DNA of 64,000 nucleotides from Acidisarcina sp963790505 (GTDB lineage: Bacteria; Acidobacteriota; Terriglobia; Terriglobales; Acidobacteriaceae). The notes beneath the pieces are model-generated. The model was not told the origin of the DNA and did not search any database. It was given only the letters and a program-made list of their open reading frames with translations. Within the stretch, counting starts at the first letter, position 1, and each line of letters starts with the position of its first letter. The position numbers and the translations under genes are program-made. Positions 18,518-30,278 of the stretch are shown one piece after another. Where the stretch lies: positions 1,302,001 to 1,366,000 of the forward strand of contig CAWBOT010000004.1 in the NCBI GenBank assembly GCA_963790505.1, read 5' to 3'.

Positions 18518-18916
18518 TTAAAGCGCGGCGATAACTTCGATCTCGACCAGCGCGTCTTTGGGCAGACGCGCTACCTCGACGGTGGAGCGAGCCGGCGCCA
18601 CCGCTCCTTCGGGCGCGAAGTACTTGCCGTAGATAGCGTTCATCGCCGCGAAATCGTTCATGTCTTTGAGGAACACCGTCGTCTTGAAGACTTGGCCGAG
18701 ACTCGCTCCCGCGGCTTCAACTACGGCCTTCAGGTTTTCGAGCACGCGAGTAGTCTGCGCCTCGATCCCTCCAGCAACGATCTGGCCGGTCACCGGATCG
18801 AGCGCCACCTGGCCGGAGGTGTACAGAAAGTCTCCGATGCGGACGGCCTGCGAGTAGGGGCCGATAGCGGCCGGGGCGTTGGGGGTGGAGATGGCTGTCT
18901 TCCGGAATGAGCTCAT
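18518..18916 (-). CDS. ridA: RidA family imine/enamine deaminase
   Basis: The 132-residue protein is typical for YjgF/YER057c/UK114. It has the N-terminal NAPAAIGPYSQAVRIGDFLY, the central SGQVALDPVTGQIVAGG, and the C-terminal signature with the catalytic arginine R110 (APARSTVEVARLP) and the adjacent VEIEVIA strand. RidA proteins form trimers and hydrolyse reactive enamines from PLP enzymes. A GTG precedes the ATG; the ATG at 18916 is used. It sits 21 bases after the RelA/SpoT stop on the same strand, so the pair is probably co-transcribed, which is a common arrangement. Confidence 0.94.
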   Translation of the reverse strand: MSSFRKTAISTPNAPAAIGPYSQAVRIGDFLYTSGQVALDPVTGQIVAGGIEAQTTRVLENLKAVVEAAGASLGQVFKTTVFLKDMNDFAAMNAIYGKYFAPEGAVAPARSTVEVARLPKDALVEIEVIAAL

Positions 18917-18940
18917 CACCGCATTCTAGCGCTCGTAACC

Positions 18941-21214
<2,274 letters not shown>

Positions 21215-21532
21215 ATCTGATTATAGGCTGTCTCAAAAGAGCCTCCAAGCGGGGCAGTTTGGGTGTCCCGATTTGAATTAGGACACCGCCATGAAGACGG
21301 CGTTAGTCGATCATCGGGTCGCATGCCGCTGCAAAAGGATGAGCGCGGCAGATTTTGGATTGTCACCTAACCCTGGCTGGTGGGCCTAAGCCAAGGCGAT
21401 TCGTTGGTTACAAGTGATGTGGAAGGCGCGTGCACCATGGCTTGAGATGTCGAGATGAATTCTGCGACAGAAGGCAGATCCGTCAATTATTCCTGCCGCC
21501 TCAGGGCCGATTTGAAGCATAATTGTGCAATT
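21215..21532. other. Intergenic region with a 7-bp hairpin
   Basis: This stretch separates the divergent RelA/SpoT and secreted-protein genes and has no supported gene. It contains GGTGTCC (21262-21268), a 12-base loop and GGACACC (21281-21287). Promoters for both directions should lie here, but I see no convincing pair of boxes. Confidence 0.5.
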
Positions 21533-23749
21533 ATGTCAACCGGATCGCGCAGTTGCACAATGCTGCTACTCATCGGGGCGATGCGACTTTTGGCCCAAGA
21601 CAAGTTCGTCCTGAATCCTGCGGAATCCGGCGCACCTTACGCCCACGCGCTGGAGACTAACAGGGCCGCCCATTTTGAGAAGTGCGGCGTAAGCAACGCT
21701 CCATGGCTGATAGTCACCCCCGATGGAGTCCTGATTGGCACCCCCGTCGTAGATGTGCATGAAGAGAGCGAAATTACGGTGTGCGCTTATGCCCTCGACG
21801 CGGCGGGCAATCTCGAAGCGGGGCGCAAGCCGCTCATCCAGTCCTTCGTTGTTCCCGTGCAGCCGAGCAGTTGTGCGCGCGGCCAGAACGAGCCTCTGGC
21901 ATGGTGCGGACTTGGAACGGCGCAGCGTCAGTCGGAGCCGAAGCGGTTGGACCGCATGCTGCCGGCAAATCAGGGGCCGGCGGATGGGAGAGCGGAGAAT
22001 AAGCAAGCTGACGACAAAAAAGCTGACGACAAAAAAGCTGACGACAAAAAAGCTGACGACAAAAAAGCTGCTGTTCTGTCGTGGGATTTCAATGTTGGCT
22101 GCAATACGGGCAAGGAAGCAACCTGCATCATCCAGTTCGATCGCCTCGACGGCGAAGCGGGCAAAGGGAGTAATGTGGGCAGGCTCGGAACCTACAATAC
22201 GAACTTATACAGAAGAATCGACTGGAGCAGGACATCGATCGCATCTACTCAGAAAAATCCACTCCAAAACCCGACTAAGGCCGCGATTATCAGAGCGATC
22301 AACGGCTCACGAGTTTTTATTTCCGGGTCGGTGCTGGTCCTCAAAGACGTGGACAATTGCGGCTTCTGGGCATGGTCGGTGCTGGCTCAGACCGGCGACT
22401 CCTCCAACAATCTCTATTACGGACCGTCTGACGTGACTGCATTTTGCGCTGATGAACGGGACGGGAAGCGCCCCACCGCCCTCCTCGTCCTGCCCACGCA
22501 TGCAATCTGGGCGAACGTATATGGAGTTCGAGCGAATACGAATGATCCGACCTGGAAGCCAAGCCCCGAGCCGCCAGTCGGTCATGAGTGCTGGACGGGC
22601 AAGGCTGTCAGCTTCCCGTGGTTGCCTAAACAAGGTATCGAACCCTGCGACAAGCAGTCCGTCCCCGATCAGGCCTCCAACAGCGACGAAAAGGCAAATT
22701 GGTTTCTAAGGCGGGTGCTGTACTGGCCGCCGACGGCGTGGGTCTACAACCGGGGTGCTCAACCTGGGGTCTCCCAAGGAAGCATTTCGATCACGCCGAT
22801 CGCCGGCGCGACAAAATCGACCTGGGATGTGCAGACCTATGGATCCACACTTTTGGGGCCGGGCTGGATAGGCCTTCAAGGCGTTTACGAGCATGACCGA
22901 AACCTAAAGGACGATTTGAATTCGTTTACCGCCGCCTTGACCTACGACGTTAGGTCTTCTCGCGAACGATATTTGGGCGCTTGGTGGGGCACATCAAAGG
23001 ATTGCGCCGGTCGATTGTTGGCCGACCTCAGCCCGCCGGGGGAGTGCGGTCCACCGATATTCGCATTCAGGCCAATGGAGTTTATTGAGCGAATTGGGCC
23101 GGAGTGGTCGCCGGACTCCTTCAAGTACAAGTCGAACGCGACTACACAACCCGCCCAACAGACCCAGTACCTGCCGAGGAATTTGAACCTTGTTATGGGC
23201 TCGACCTTGCGGTTACCGCTCGTATTTAGCCCGAAGTTGCCGAAGATCCCAAGACAGCCGTCGCAATTTGCCTTGGCGCCGGTCGGAGGACTGGAGGGCG
23301 GATTTAGGATGACGTCCCACCCCATTGGACTTGGAACGACATGCGCGCCGGTGCCCCACCCCACCTGCGGGCCGCAGCCTCAGGAGATTTTCCGCCTCGT
23401 CGCAGGCGTCGACGCCAGCGCCCGCTCGCCGTATAACTTCACCCACAACTTCTTTGGCGACCGGCCCCTGACGGTCGACTTCTCTTACCGTATGCGGTGG
23501 CTGTACTACAAGGAGCCCTTCGCCAACACGCAGTACGCCGCCTTCAATGTGCCCGCACCACCGCCAGCGGAAGGCCAATCCACCGGGGAACGGTCGTATA
23601 CGCGGATCACATTCATTCAGCCCGTCTCCGCATATTTGCAACTGCGGTCTACGTGGCAGCATGGCTCCCTGCCGCCTCTCTTCCAATATGTAGGAAACCA
23701 AGTGACGTTCGGCCTCACGTTTTCAAATCCAGGTTCCTCGGAGCATTGA
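21533..23749 (+). CDS. Secreted protein with an Ig-like N-domain and a lysine-aspartate repeat; possible outer-membrane protein
   Basis: I do not recognise the family. With the ATG at 21533 the product has 738 residues and begins with a signal peptide (STGSRSCTMLLLIGAMRLLAQ). Earlier in-frame starts back to 21455 would add 26 unlike residues. A putative Ig (He_PIG-like) segment follows (WLIVTPDGVLIGTPVVDVHE, ITVCAYALDAAGN). Then comes an ADDKK tandem repeat at residues about 159-178, which probably forms a flexible, charged linker. The C-terminal two thirds are rich in alternating polar/hydrophobic strands and end with YVGNQVTFGLTFS, like the last strand of an outer-membrane barrel. Eight or more cysteines are scattered through the middle. 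Function unknown. Confidence 0.7.
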   Translation: MSTGSRSCTMLLLIGAMRLLAQDKFVLNPAESGAPYAHALETNRAAHFEKCGVSNAPWLIVTPDGVLIGTPVVDVHEESEITVCAYALDAAGNLEAGRKPLIQSFVVPVQPSSCARGQNEPLAWCGLGTAQRQSEPKRLDRMLPANQGPADGRAENKQADDKKADDKKADDKKADDKKAAVLSWDFNVGCNTGKEATCIIQFDRLDGEAGKGSNVGRLGTYNTNLYRRIDWSRTSIASTQKNPLQNPTKAAIIRAINGSRVFISGSVLVLKDVDNCGFWAWSVLAQTGDSSNNLYYGPSDVTAFCADERDGKRPTALLVLPTHAIWANVYGVRANTNDPTWKPSPEPPVGHECWTGKAVSFPWLPKQGIEPCDKQSVPDQASNSDEKANWFLRRVLYWPPTAWVYNRGAQPGVSQGSISITPIAGATKSTWDVQTYGSTLLGPGWIGLQGVYEHDRNLKDDLNSFTAALTYDVRSSRERYLGAWWGTSKDCAGRLLADLSPPGECGPPIFAFRPMEFIERIGPEWSPDSFKYKSNATTQPAQQTQYLPRNLNLVMGSTLRLPLVFSPKLPKIPRQPSQFALAPVGGLEGGFRMTSHPIGLGTTCAPVPHPTCGPQPQEIFRLVAGVDASARSPYNFTHNFFGDRPLTVDFSYRMRWLYYKEPFANTQYAAFNVPAPPPAEGQSTGERSYTRITFIQPVSAYLQLRSTWQHGSLPPLFQYVGNQVTFGLTFSNPGSSEH
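22007..22066 (+). repeat. Four perfect copies of a 15-bp tandem repeat (ADDKK coding)
   Basis: GCTGACGACAAAAAA is repeated four times without mismatch and encodes Ala-Asp-Asp-Lys-Lys units within the secreted protein. The A-runs of six and the exact repetition make it prone to slippage, so copy number could vary between strains. A change by whole units keeps the frame. Confidence 0.9.
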
Positions 23750-23838
23750 GGCTCAACTATGCGGCAATAGCTGCTCGCCAATCGGGAGCTCAGCCCTCCT
23801 CCGCACAACTCAAACAACCCCAACGGCATCCTCTTCGC

Positions 23839-24000
23839 ATGCCTTTAATAGTGATTCTCATCATTCTGTTGTTACTCCTCGGCGGCGGTGGCTACTACAT
23901 GGGTCCCGGGGTCGGCTACTACGGCGGTGGCGGACTCAGCATCGTCCTCCTCATCGTCATCATTTACCTGCTGTTTGGCAGAGGCCGAAGCAGGCTCTAA
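23839..24000 (+). CDS. DUF3309-like small glycine-rich membrane peptide
   Basis: The 53-residue product starts MPLIVILIILLLLLGGGGYY and ends VIIYLLFGRGRSRL. It has a first hydrophobic helix, a Gly/Tyr-rich linker (GPGVGYYGGGGLS) and a second hydrophobic helix with a basic tail. This is the layout of the DUF3309 family of small membrane proteins of unknown role. It lies 89 bases after the secreted-protein gene. The start was chosen because the hydrophobic helix begins at once; a longer frame upstream lies in low-quality sequence. Confidence 0.72.
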   Translation: MPLIVILIILLLLLGGGGYYMGPGVGYYGGGGLSIVLLIVIIYLLFGRGRSRL

Positions 24001-24123
24001 CTCTTGCTCTGAAGACTCAACGCCGGCTGCACCCCTAAGCAAGGCGCAGTCAGGCGGCGTCGCGGCCCAGAGCCCGAACGAGCAGCAAGAGCTTCTACTC
24101 CGCATTACTGTTACAACTAACTG

Positions 24124-25323
24124 ATGCCCTCTGCCGCTCCAATCAAGCCCGCTGACCGGGCCCAGATTCTCATTCATAACCGCCAGGCCAAGATGGCTCA
24201 GTCAGCGCACGCCTACGTGCGCGGAAACACCCTGCAGTTCTACCAATGGCTCAAGAAAAACTCGGCTCGCGCAATTCCGGCCGGGCCGCCGGTCTGGATC
24301 TGCGGCGATTGCCACGTCGGCAACATTGGTCCGCTCGCGGATGCGAGCGGCAAGATCGAAATTCAAATCCGTGATTTGGACCAGACCGTCGTGGGGAATC
24401 CAGCCCATGATCTGGTTCGCCTGGCGCTCTCCCTGGCTACCGCTGCGCGCGGCTCCGATCTCCCCGGCGTCACGGTCGTCAGAATGATGGAAGAGATGAT
24501 CATTGGCTATGAAGACGCGCTGAAGGCCCCGAGAGTGAAAATCAAGGCCAACGAGGATGATCTGGCCCCTATCCGAGTTGTTCTCGATCAATCTCGGCGC
24601 CGGCGCTGGCATCATCTCGCCGAGGAGCGCATCGAAGACGTGAAGCCTCAAATTCCGCTGGGCAAGCGCTTTTGGAGCCTCGAAGAAAACGAGCACACGG
24701 CCATCGTCAAGCTCTTCAAAGAAGATGCGGTGGCAGAGAAGATAGCCAAATTCAAGGGCCGAAAACCCGGCACAAAGATCACCGTCGTCGACGCTGCTTA
24801 CTGGATGAAAGGCTGCAGCTCACTCGGGCGCCTCCGCTACGCCGTGCTCCTGGGGATCGGCAAGAAAACCGATCGAAGCTATTGCCTGATTGACATAAAG
24901 GAAGCAACATCGGCGGCCGCGCCACAGGTCAAAATGACCGTTCGCAACAATGCTCAGAGAGTCGTGACCGGCGCTTGCGAGTTGTCCCCGAATCTCGGCG
25001 AGCGGATGTTGGCCGTCAAGCTCTTAGGGCGCGATCTCGTGATGCGCGAGCTCATGCCCCAGGACCTCAAGTTCGACCTCGATCGTCTCACCCGCGACGA
25101 GGCAGTCGCAGCCGCTCGATATCTTGCCGGGGTGGTCGGCAAGGCCCACGGAAGACAAATGGACGCCAAGACACGATCATCCTGGCTGGGCAAATTAAGA
25201 AAGCAGCACTCCAAAGGCCTCGATGCTCCAAGCTGGCTCTGGTCGAGTGTCGTCGCGCTGATCGCGGACCATGAAGCGGCATATCTCGAACATTGCCGTC
25301 GATACGCATCGACCATTGGTTGA
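24124..25323 (+). CDS. DUF2252 family protein
   Basis: The 399-residue cytosolic protein has the DUF2252 layout, which is distantly kinase-like. Clear landmarks are FVRG-like AYVRGNTLQFYQWL near the start, PVWICGDCHVGNIGPL (a CGDxHxxN element like the catalytic loop of aminoglycoside phosphotransferases), IQIRDLDQTVVGNPAHDLVR (a DxD/DFG-like metal site) and a C-terminal GKAHGRQM. The biochemical role of the family is unknown; phosphotransfer is plausible given the motif order but not proven. No cofactor-gene neighbours help. Confidence 0.85.
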   Translation: MPSAAPIKPADRAQILIHNRQAKMAQSAHAYVRGNTLQFYQWLKKNSARAIPAGPPVWICGDCHVGNIGPLADASGKIEIQIRDLDQTVVGNPAHDLVRLALSLATAARGSDLPGVTVVRMMEEMIIGYEDALKAPRVKIKANEDDLAPIRVVLDQSRRRRWHHLAEERIEDVKPQIPLGKRFWSLEENEHTAIVKLFKEDAVAEKIAKFKGRKPGTKITVVDAAYWMKGCSSLGRLRYAVLLGIGKKTDRSYCLIDIKEATSAAAPQVKMTVRNNAQRVVTGACELSPNLGERMLAVKLLGRDLVMRELMPQDLKFDLDRLTRDEAVAAARYLAGVVGKAHGRQMDAKTRSSWLGKLRKQHSKGLDAPSWLWSSVVALIADHEAAYLEHCRRYASTIG

Positions 25324-25383
25324 CACAGCCGGTCACGCGGCCACACTCCCGAGCTTTCAAACCCATTCTCCCGCCGGTCGATC

Positions 25384-28300
25384 TCAGAAACTGAGCTTCA
25401 GCGCGAGTTGTACCAGCCGGGGGTTGTTTACCGTCGAATTGACGGCGCCGAATCCGGCGGCACTTATGTCGTTCACCGGCAAGCCGAACTGTGCGTGGTT
25501 GAAGAGGTTGAAGAACTCGGCGCGGAAATTCAGCCCCATACCTTCGCGGGGCAGCGCGAACTGTTTGATGACCGAGAAATCGGTGTTCACGAAATCAGGT
25601 CCGACGACGGGCACACGTCCGGCATTTCCAAGTTCGCCGGCTGGTGCAGCAGAGAAGCAGGACGCATTGACCCACTGCAATGCGCTGTGGTTCGCGGCCC
25701 CGGTTGCGCAGCCTGCGATCCGGTTAGGACGGCTCCAATTGTTTGCGTTGCCGCCAGCTGAGAACGCTGAGCCAGACTGGTTGACGGTGTTGATCAACGG
25801 ATCGGGGAATCCGGAAGAGACTCTTTCGATAACGGTTACCTGCCAATTGCCGAGAAGGGTGTTGGTTACAGGGCTCCAATCGGCGCCGAAGTGCTTCCCC
25901 CGGCCGAAGGGCAGATCGTAGATGACGCTGCCGATGAAGCTGTTGTTGAGGTTGATCTGCGACAAGCCGCGATCAAGTTTCTGCCAGTTCGGGAGCGGGA
26001 AGTAGGGGGCGCTCAGCAAAGAACCCAGGCCGTCCGTCAACCCGTTGTCAATGGTATGCGACCAGGTGTAGGCGACCAGGGCGTATAGTCCATTTTTTGT
26101 CTGTGTGGTCTCGGCCTTGACCTGGAGCGATTCGTAGCTGGTGCGGCCCACATCCCCGAAAAGATCCACGGCATTGAAGTCTGGTACGGAGTAGGGATAG
26201 CTGTAAAACCCACCACCGGGGAGGCAGCCAAGAGTGTAGCCCGGAACGGTGCCGCAAGCCGAGGGACTGTTCACGTTTATGGAATTGCCGACTACCAGGA
26301 TGTGGCTACCGAGTGAACCGGCATATCCCATTGTCATGAGGATGTTGCCGGCCAGTTGCTGCTGCAGATTCACGTTAAATTGCTGCACCCGGCCCAGCTT
26401 GATGTTGGTGGGCTCGGTGTAGAAGGTGCCCTGAAAATTCGTGGCATTCTGCGGTGTGGGAAGCAGCGCGAATCCGTTGGAGAGGCCGGCGGGGATGACG
26501 GTCGCGCCCTCGTTCACAGGAAAACTCGAGCAGGCCGAGGCGATGTACGGCACTGTAATCGAGGATGTGGCATAGGTGGGACAGGTGGGGGAGAAAGCGG
26601 GAAAATTGTCGGACTCGCCGAGGTAGGGTGGGTTCTGCCAGAGGCCCTGAGCACCCTGGCTCCATGCGGAGTCGTGGAACAAGGCATAACCAGCCCGGAG
26701 CACGGTTTTGTCATTGCCGAAGGCTCGCCAGGTGACACCGACGCGAGGTTCGAGGGCGGTCTTATCCATCTGAATGCCGGCTGAATTGCTGACGCCGTTT
26801 TGGCCGGCAATCAATAGCGCTCCGGTTGAGGGAACAAAGTTGGCTAGGCGCCCATGAACTTCGGTGGTTGGCGTGGTTAGATCCCAAGCTAGGCCGAGAT
26901 CGAGAGTGATTGTAGGGCTGAGCCTCCAATTGTCGGTGACGAAGGGACGAAAGATGGACCAGCGGCGGCCAGTGACGACGCCACCATAGGTTTGGTCGTG
27001 AATAGCGCCGCCAGTGAGGCCGAGCAGGAAATCGGACTCCGGGTTGCCGGTGTAAGTAAATCCGGTTTCGCCGACAAGCCAAAAGCCATCCTGAAAGGCC
27101 TCAGTGCCCACGTTCATTTGATTGCGGCGGAAGTCGATGCCGGTTCTGATGTCGTGCTTGCCGTGGACAATATCGAGCGAATCGCGGAAAGAGAAGATGT
27201 TCGTGCCGCCCTGGAAAGGAGCGTAGCCGCGATCGCCTAGCGCCCAATACCCGCCCGAGACTTCCGTGGAAACCAGGCCGCAGCTGTAGGACCCGGGAGC
27301 GCAAGTGCCGCCCGAGCAGCCGAGATTGGCGCCTGGGATGCCGAGCTTGGCAGAGTCACAGCTTCCGCTGCCTTGCGATGTGATGTAGTCGAAGATGCGG
27401 TTGTATCCGAAGGTCGCCTGGTTGACGATCGTGGAGGAGAAAACGTGGGTTTCGCCGACGGCCACGTTCCGCCCGTGATTAAGGATGCGTTGCGTGGTGC
27501 CAAAGGCGAGGGCAGAGGCGAACTCGTCCGGCGGATTCGATCCGCCGGGAACGTAAGAGAAGGCCTGGTCGTAGCTATACCGGCCGAAGGCACTGTCCTT
27601 AGTGGACGCAGTGTAGTCCGCACGCGTGTCGAATTTGGTGTTGTCCAGTTGGCGTACCGGCACATTGACGTAGTTATATCCAGCGCTGGGGTTTTGGAAG
27701 TTGGCATTCGGCGTCGGGTAAAGCTTCGCCATGGCCTGGCCGATCGGGTTGATCAGGTTTCCAGGGATCTTGTTGCAGGGAACTGCCGCAGCCTGGCTTC
27801 CATCGACATTGGCGGTTACCGCCGGGCCTGTCGGGCCACCAATACATTGAAAATTGGTAGCTGCAGTGCTGGGAGCGCCAATCATGTTCGGGTTGATGAT
27901 GGAGCCAACCGGGAGTGGATCGCCAAAGGCGTCGTTGGAGAAGTCGCCGTTCACCATTCCAGCGCTATTGTTGATTAGACCCTGGCCGTTCGTGGGCACC
28001 AACCCTGTAAACGTGATGCCGTGCAGCTGATATTTTTGTTCGCCGTCGATGAAGAAGAAGACCTTGTTTTTGAGGATGGGGCCGCCGACGGAGCCGCCGA
28101 ACTGGTTCAGGTTGAACTTCTCCTTAGAGTTGGCAAAGTAGCTCTTGGCATCGAGGTCGGTATTGCGGAAGAACTCGTAAAGCGACCCATGAAAGTCGTT
28201 GGTCCCGGATTTGGTGGTGACCAGTACGGTCGGGCCTGCCCGCGTCCCGTATTCCGCGGAATAGGTGTACGTCAGGACCTTGAACTCCTGAATGTCGTCG

Positions 28301-29025
28301 ATCGACGAGAAGATCGCGATGCCGCCCGCTGTCAGTTCGTTATTGTCGACGTTATCGAGCAGCCAGTCGGTGCTATTAGGGCGCGAGCCGCCCACCGAGA
28401 GCGAGAAAGCACCGCGCGCGGCCACTTCGCTGCTCGCGGCGGAGGTGAAAAAGCTGTTCGGATTCGTCTCAGCCGTGGCCCCGGCGGTCAGGGTGGCGAG
28501 CTGCACGAAATCCCGGCCATTCAACGGGAGCTGCGAGACCTGCTGCGAGGTAATCACCTGGCCGAGCGATGGATTGGCGGTCTGAATGGCTACGGCGTCG
28601 CCGGCAACCTCCACATTCGTGACCACGGTTGCCGGAGTGAGCGGAAAATTGAGTTCCCGCGCCTCATCGACCTGCAGGCGCAGGTCTTTCGATTCGACGC
28701 TTTGAAAGCCCGCCGCATCGACGCGGATGTTATAGATGCCGACCGGAAGCAACGAGAGCAGATAGTGCCCGGCGTCGTCGGTCTTGGTGTCTCGAACCAG
28801 GCCGGTCCCCTGAGAGGTGGCGACGACGCTCGCTCCAGGGACGATCGATCCGGATTTATCGGTGACATTGCCGGAGAAGTTTCCAGTGGCCTGTCCATGC
28901 AGCGCCGGTGATAACAGAAGCGCGAGAACGCCGGCGATCGCAAGACGCAGAACTCTGTGGGAAAGGATACCGGCTGAGCGTGACGCCGATTTCGGATCTA
29001 TCACGGCTACCATCGTGCGTTTCAT
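25384..29025 (-). CDS. TonB-dependent receptor, Oar-like, with carboxypeptidase-regulatory N-domain
   Basis: This outer-membrane protein has 1213 residues. After a signal peptide (VLRLAIAGVLALLLSPALHG) comes a CarboxypepD_reg-like beta-sandwich (GNFSGNVTDKSGSIVPGASV, GHYLLSLLPVGIYNIRVDAA), a plug domain (GQVITSQQVSQLPLNGRDFV) and a long beta barrel ending FGAVNSTVNNPRLVQLALKL, whose last residue is Phe. This is the typical acidobacterial carbohydrate- or peptide-uptake receptor. The chosen ATG (29025) has AAGGGG seven bases upstream; the earlier TTG at 29031 lacks this spacing. It is a single gene with a strong promoter candidate. Confidence 0.92.
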   Translation of the reverse strand: MKRTMVAVIDPKSASRSAGILSHRVLRLAIAGVLALLLSPALHGQATGNFSGNVTDKSGSIVPGASVVATSQGTGLVRDTKTDDAGHYLLSLLPVGIYNIRVDAAGFQSVESKDLRLQVDEARELNFPLTPATVVTNVEVAGDAVAIQTANPSLGQVITSQQVSQLPLNGRDFVQLATLTAGATAETNPNSFFTSAASSEVAARGAFSLSVGGSRPNSTDWLLDNVDNNELTAGGIAIFSSIDDIQEFKVLTYTYSAEYGTRAGPTVLVTTKSGTNDFHGSLYEFFRNTDLDAKSYFANSKEKFNLNQFGGSVGGPILKNKVFFFIDGEQKYQLHGITFTGLVPTNGQGLINNSAGMVNGDFSNDAFGDPLPVGSIINPNMIGAPSTAATNFQCIGGPTGPAVTANVDGSQAAAVPCNKIPGNLINPIGQAMAKLYPTPNANFQNPSAGYNYVNVPVRQLDNTKFDTRADYTASTKDSAFGRYSYDQAFSYVPGGSNPPDEFASALAFGTTQRILNHGRNVAVGETHVFSSTIVNQATFGYNRIFDYITSQGSGSCDSAKLGIPGANLGCSGGTCAPGSYSCGLVSTEVSGGYWALGDRGYAPFQGGTNIFSFRDSLDIVHGKHDIRTGIDFRRNQMNVGTEAFQDGFWLVGETGFTYTGNPESDFLLGLTGGAIHDQTYGGVVTGRRWSIFRPFVTDNWRLSPTITLDLGLAWDLTTPTTEVHGRLANFVPSTGALLIAGQNGVSNSAGIQMDKTALEPRVGVTWRAFGNDKTVLRAGYALFHDSAWSQGAQGLWQNPPYLGESDNFPAFSPTCPTYATSSITVPYIASACSSFPVNEGATVIPAGLSNGFALLPTPQNATNFQGTFYTEPTNIKLGRVQQFNVNLQQQLAGNILMTMGYAGSLGSHILVVGNSINVNSPSACGTVPGYTLGCLPGGGFYSYPYSVPDFNAVDLFGDVGRTSYESLQVKAETTQTKNGLYALVAYTWSHTIDNGLTDGLGSLLSAPYFPLPNWQKLDRGLSQINLNNSFIGSVIYDLPFGRGKHFGADWSPVTNTLLGNWQVTVIERVSSGFPDPLINTVNQSGSAFSAGGNANNWSRPNRIAGCATGAANHSALQWVNASCFSAAPAGELGNAGRVPVVGPDFVNTDFSVIKQFALPREGMGLNFRAEFFNLFNHAQFGLPVNDISAAGFGAVNSTVNNPRLVQLALKLSF

Positions 29026-29116
29026 GGTCAAACCCCTTCTCGATAACTCGGCTAAGGTGGTTCTCGCTTCGACTGCGCTACGTTGGATTACGGGACTGTT
29101 AGAGCGGAATGATTAG

Positions 29117-29145
29117 ACTGTAAGAATAGAGCGGTCGAAAGTCAA
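29117..29145 (-). promoter_or_regulatory. Candidate sigma-70-type promoter of the TonB receptor
   Basis: On the minus strand TTGACT (29140-29145; 5 of 6 matches) is followed after exactly 17 bases by TACAGT (29117-29122; 4 of 6). Transcription would begin near 29110, giving an 85-base leader. The spacing and position make it one of the best promoter candidates in the window. Confidence 0.55.
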
Positions 29146-29261
29146 CGCAACTCTTTGGCTGACTCCCGGAATTGGGTGGAACTTGCGCGAGCTTTTGATA
29201 TCCCACGCCTGAACCCATTGCCAGATTTTGGCCCTGCGCGAGCGTTTTAGAATTGCCTCGT

Positions 29262-29615
29262 ATGGCAGATGATCTTAAGTCTCACCTGATCGAGCTCGAA
29301 CTCCGTCTGCAGTCCCCGTCAGCGCGTAAAGACCCACAGGCAACTGCTGGGCTGCTCTCAGCAGACTTCCGCGAATTCGGCGCGTCCGGCCGCGTATGGG
29401 ACCGGGCCGCGATCCTCGCAGAACTCGCCGCCGAGACGCCCTATCAGATCGTCAGTGAGAATTTCGAGTGCCGGCGCTTGTCGACCGAACTCGCTTTGCT
29501 CACCTACATCGCTGCCACTCCGACGCGCAAATCGCTCCGAGCGTCCCTCTGGCGGCTCGAGGGAGGCAAGTGGCGAATCTTCTTCCATCAGGGAACGGTA
29601 ATCCCACCCGCCTGA
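29262..29615 (+). CDS. NTF2-like DUF4440 protein
   Basis: The 117-residue protein has the DUF4440/SnoaL cone fold pattern: an N-terminal helix (LIELELRLQSPSARKDPQAT), LLSADFREFGASGRVWDRAA, SENFECRRLSTELALLTYIA and a final aromatic strand (SLWRLEGGKWRIFFHQGTVI). Such proteins are small enzymes or binding domains without a fixed assigned function. The ATG at 29262 is preferred over the upstream TTG at 29253. It is convergent with the ribosomal protein genes and shares the terminator that follows it. Confidence 0.85.
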   Translation: MADDLKSHLIELELRLQSPSARKDPQATAGLLSADFREFGASGRVWDRAAILAELAAETPYQIVSENFECRRLSTELALLTYIAATPTRKSLRASLWRLEGGKWRIFFHQGTVIPPA

Positions 29616-29621
29616 AATACG

Positions 29622-29647
29622 AAAGGCCCGGCAATCGCCAGGCCTTT
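29622..29647. terminator. Bidirectional intrinsic terminator
   Basis: AAAGGCC (29622-29628) and GGCCTTT (29641-29647) form a 7-bp stem extended by an inner GGC/GCC pair after one mismatch, with a four-base loop. The A-run and T-run at the two ends give a terminator in both directions, serving the convergent DUF4440 and rplT genes. Confidence 0.85.
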
Positions 29648-29669
29648 TGTCATTCGAATTGCTCTCGAA

Positions 29670-30059
29670 TTAAGCTGCGGCTTCCGTCTCAGCAGCCGGG
29701 GCTTTCGCCAGTGCATCCTTCGCCTGGTTGGCCAGTGCGGTGAACCCGGCCGGGTCGGCAACGGCAATCTCAGCCAGCACCTTGCGGTCAAGCTCCACTC
29801 CGGCAAGCTTCAGGCCGTGAATGAAGAGCGAGTAGGTGGTGCCGTTCAGCTTGGCGGCGGCGTTGATGCGCGCGATCCACAGTGAGCGGAACTGGCGCTT
29901 CTTCTGCTTGCGGCCCGTGTAGGCGAACTTCAGTCCGCGCTCGACCGCTTCCTGCGCGGCCTGGTAAAGCTTTGACTTGGTGAGGAAGTAACCACTCGCG
30001 CGCTTCAGGATCTTCTTGCGGCGGTCGTTGCGTTTGGTTCCACGTTTTACGCGGGGCAT
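29670..30059 (-). CDS. rplT: Large ribosomal subunit protein bL20
   Basis: The 129-residue protein is bL20: PRVKRGTKRNDRRKKILKRA, then SKLYQAAQEAVERGLKFAYT, then the conserved FRSLWIARINAA and LAEIAVADPAGFTALA. The C-terminal KAPAAETEAAA extension is a little longer than the usual 118-residue form. The ATG at 30059 has GGAGATCGACCC upstream and gives the canonical N-terminus; upstream in-frame starts would add 27 non-conserved residues. It follows rpmI after 219 bases in the same direction, and infC is absent here. Confidence 0.97.
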   Translation of the reverse strand: MPRVKRGTKRNDRRKKILKRASGYFLTKSKLYQAAQEAVERGLKFAYTGRKQKKRQFRSLWIARINAAAKLNGTTYSLFIHGLKLAGVELDRKVLAEIAVADPAGFTALANQAKDALAKAPAAETEAAA

Positions 30060-30278
30060 GGGTCGATCTCCTTTTATCAAGCTCTGAGCAGCATGCTCGT
30101 CGGCTCTCGTTATGCGGCTGGAGGCAGGAGCTTCACCCATTCGGGTTTGGCTTGAATGACCTCTTCACTCGCTTGTTACTGATCTCTCGGCAGCTACTTG
30201 CGCCGGGGGCCGATCAAAGTATGGCCCAGGTCGAAATTCGACCGATCAACGGTACGCCTCATCACATATCTTGATGGG

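Noticed and set aside
22007..22066. Possible CRISPR-like repeat
   Set aside because: The units are directly adjacent without spacers and encode a protein linker.
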